In this document: positions 6,041 to 7,360 of the stretch, piece after piece
Layout of the letters: the number at the start of each line of letters is the position of its first letter
How positions within the stretch are numbered: position 1 is the stretch's first letter
NCBI GenBank assembly: GCA_002685815.1
Contig: NYYM01000030.1
Span: 3,288 to 10,647, forward strand
Length of the DNA stretch: 7,360 bases
Source: Dehalococcoidales bacterium
Lineage (GTDB): Bacteria; Chloroflexota; Dehalococcoidia; Dehalococcoidales; UBA2162
Direction: 5' to 3'
The notes under the pieces: generated by a model
Told to the model about the DNA's origin: nothing
Seen by the model: only the letters and a program-made list of their open reading frames with translations
Databases searched by the model: none
Made by a program: the position numbers and the translations under genes

Positions 6041-7152
6041 CTTTTCATCTCTCTCTGCCCTTTCAGATCGACCAGTATCCCTTCGAATTCATCCAGTGTT
6101 TGAGGAAACAGAATTTCTGAACTGCTCCTTTGTATCAGGCTCTCTCTTAGTCCGTCTGCGATATCAGCGCTGTTGAGAGTAACCAGGTCTATCAAAGAAA
6201 CAGCCGCGCCTCCTTCCACGTTGATGATTGAATTAGAGGCGACACTCAGGTACACCACCACGTTCTCATTGTACAGCAACTCGGCCGGTATGAAATCGGG
6301 CAAAACGTCACCCACTTCTATTACCGTTTTGTCCTCCTTGGGGTAGCGGGGATGATATTTGCGGGCTATTTCTTTCTCCGGAAAATACTTGCTCACTATT
6401 TCGAAAATCCCGGCCAGTTCTCGCTTGAAAACATTTCTGTCTTCTATTAGACCGCTTGCAATCAGACTGTCGTCGAAATAGATGATGCTATAAATAGAGG
6501 TGTCGAATATCTTGAACTGGCTTAAATCAAAGTCCTTCATCATTCGATTTCCCTCTTCCACGTCAATGACCTTATCAACCTTTCGGTCGATAAAGCTATC
6601 CGCTATGTAGGGAGCCCCCCTCGGATAACCGCCCAGTCTTATCAGGGACAGTTCACGCCCATAGACCAGTTTCAGAATCATCAGACTCACCAAATCCATC
6701 AGACTGGCAGGAGGGTGTTCATCCGCTGTCAGTACATGGGCTTCACTCTCCATATACACCAGTCTGTTTCCCTTGCTCAGTTTCTCCAAGAAATAATAGC
6801 TGACCTGGGCTATCTGCCTCACAAAGAAATAAATTTCCGCCCCTTTCAGGTGAGCCAGGTAATTACTGTAAACCTCTCTCAAGTACCGTTTTTCCCTTAT
6901 TATTTCCGGGGTACGGTTGACCATTTGAGCTATCGTGTTACCTGTTGTTCTTCTTCCCTCAAAAGCTTCAAAGTATATGATATTAACAGAACTGCTAAAA
7001 AACTTCTCGTTATTTTCTCCAAAGAACTTGAAAAGCTCACTGTTGCCTGGGATCACGATATTGATCGGGCGTTTACGGTAATTCAGTGTTGCCAGATATA
7101 AACAATTCCTGATTAATGAATATGACTCACAGAATATTACTAGTTCCTTCAT
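6037..7152 (-). CDS. Candidate sialyltransferase-like glycosyltransferase (GT-B type), tentative
   Basis: This 371-residue protein is the first gene of the visible operon. I do not recognise it with certainty. It starts with a beta-strand-like MKELVIFCESYSLI and has no signal peptide or clear transmembrane segment, so it is probably cytoplasmic or peripheral. Three C-terminal motifs recall the CMP-sialic-acid-dependent GT38/GT52/GT80 families: IIYFDDSL (223-230; compare the D/E-D/E-G motif), RKYHPRYP (264-271; the HP motif that binds the CMP phosphate), and VYLSVASNS (300-308; the Ser/Ser-Thr motif). The order and spacing agree with those families. An enzyme using the CMP-sugar made by the other gene products is what this operon would need. 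The DDG-type glycine is Ser229, and the N-terminal half is unrecognised. The ATG at 7152 lacks a good Shine-Dalgarno; an in-frame TGA lies 30 bases upstream, so the start cannot be much earlier. Its 5' end is AT-rich. Confidence 0.6.
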   Translation of the reverse strand: MKELVIFCESYSLIRNCLYLATLNYRKRPINIVIPGNSELFKFFGENNEKFFSSSVNIIYFEAFEGRRTTGNTIAQMVNRTPEIIREKRYLREVYSNYLAHLKGAEIYFFVRQIAQVSYYFLEKLSKGNRLVYMESEAHVLTADEHPPASLMDLVSLMILKLVYGRELSLIRLGGYPRGAPYIADSFIDRKVDKVIDVEEGNRMMKDFDLSQFKIFDTSIYSIIYFDDSLIASGLIEDRNVFKRELAGIFEIVSKYFPEKEIARKYHPRYPKEDKTVIEVGDVLPDFIPAELLYNENVVVYLSVASNSIINVEGGAAVSLIDLVTLNSADIADGLRESLIQRSSSEILFPQTLDEFEGILVDLKGQREMKR

Positions 7153-7360
7153 AAACTTCGCCGTCGTACAAACTGGTTTTCAGGAAATGCTTGAGGTTCT
7201 GTCTGGCGCCTTTCTAATTCTGAGCCTGTCTAGGCGCCCGGTCGGCAAGGACCTTCTCCTTCGCGTCATCTCTTTATCACCAGGTTCTTTTGGATTCTTA
7301 TCTGGACTTGGTGTTGGCAACTAATCTCTTCCGCCTGATTCCAGTGATCTCATTCTGTCA
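7153..7360. other. Upstream region without a convincing gene
   Basis: This 208-bp stretch precedes the first operon gene. All minus-strand frames contain several stops. The only frame open to the window edge ends at the TAG at 7323-7321 and gives a dozen codons (DRMRSLESGGRD), which might be the tail of an upstream gene but cannot be supported. I found no sigma70-type promoter pair that I would defend: TTGCCA at 7320-7315 resembles a -35 box, but no good -10 follows at the proper distance. No tRNA or rho-independent terminator with a T-tract is evident. A repeat/hairpin lies inside and is listed separately. Confidence 0.5.
7199..7238. repeat. Direct repeat CTGTCT(A)GGCGCC with overlapping inverted repeat
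   Basis: CTGTCTGGCGCC at 7199-7210 recurs with one extra A as CTGTCTAGGCGCC at 7226-7238. Because GGCGCC is its own reverse complement, the same bases also make a 7-bp perfect inverted repeat (GGCGCCT at 7205-7211 and AGGCGCC at 7232-7238) around a 20-base loop. There is no T-tract after it in the minus direction, so it is not an ordinary terminator. It sits some 50-85 bases before the first operon gene, where an operator or a leader hairpin would be expected. The function is unknown. Confidence 0.45.

Noticed and set aside
7127..7213. Minus-strand frame ending YEGTSNIL, reminiscent of the YEGTS segment near the C-terminus of acyl-CoA dehydrogenases
   Set aside because: It lies between two stops with no start codon, overlaps the start of the first gene in another frame, and only a handful of residues match; no dehydrogenase body is present upstream.
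7205..7238. Rho-independent terminator
   Set aside because: The GC-rich stem has a 20-base loop and no T-tract follows on either strand.
7153..7320. JUMPstart/ops element (GGCGGTAG) or sigma70 promoter before the operon
   Set aside because: Only a partial GGCGG (7332-7328, within GGCGGAAG just upstream) and an isolated TTGCCA are present; neither has the remaining conserved bases or a matching -10 box.
7187..7324. Plus-strand 45-codon hydrophobic open frame preceded by CAGGAA
   Set aside because: Very short, no family resemblance and against the direction of the operon; chance occurrence is likely in a stretch with few plus-strand stops.
7321..7359. Possible C-terminal tail of an upstream gene (DRMRSLESGGRD, then TAG)
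   Set aside because: A dozen codons reaching the window edge in one frame is expected by chance and shows no family signature.

Overview
The window is one densely packed, co-directional minus-strand operon for making and probably transferring a nonulosonic acid (sialic-acid-like nine-carbon sugar). It looks bacterial: tight gene junctions (ATGA, TAATG), purine-rich Shine-Dalgarno sequences, and cell-surface glycan gene families. Base composition is around 50% GC in the samples I counted, with a clear drop at the start of the first gene. I cannot assign a phylum from the sequence; an environmental, non-model bacterium is my guess.

Layout in transcription order (high to low coordinate): (i) 7360-7153, an upstream stretch with no convincing gene but a short repeat/hairpin; (ii) 7152-6037, a glycosyltransferase-like protein with motifs reminiscent of bacterial GT-B sialyltransferases; (iii) 6040-4286, a three-part fusion of a divergent NeuB-like synthase domain, a SAF (antifreeze-like) domain and an SpsF-like cytidylyltransferase; (iv) 4289-3240, a complete orthodox NeuB-family nonulosonate synthase; (v) 3225-2074, a NeuC/LegG-type hydrolysing nucleotide-sugar 2-epimerase; (vi) 2068-1409, a NeuD/PglD-type acyltransferase; (vii) 1396-257, a DegT/DnrJ/EryC1 PLP sugar aminotransferase; (viii) 257 to beyond position 1, the N-terminus of a CBS-domain protein, most likely a sugar nucleotidyltransferase of the PtmE kind. 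Every junction is an overlap or a gap of 14 bp or less, so a single transcript is likely.

Together the genes fit this route: an activated amino sugar is made (viii), a dehydratase not in this window gives a 4-keto sugar, the aminotransferase (vii) and acyltransferase (vi) build a 2,4-diamino sugar, the epimerase (v) releases the 2-epimer, NeuB (iv) condenses it with PEP, a cytidylyltransferase (probably the C-terminal half of iii) makes the CMP-sugar, and the product of (ii) may transfer it. Aminotransferase plus acyltransferase plus CBS protein points to a legionaminic-type diamino sugar more than to plain Neu5Ac, but this is inference.

The most unusual item is the fusion gene (iii). It keeps the NeuB fold signature and the metal-binding histidines, but several positions equivalent to PEP-contacting residues are substituted, and it sits directly beside an intact NeuB.
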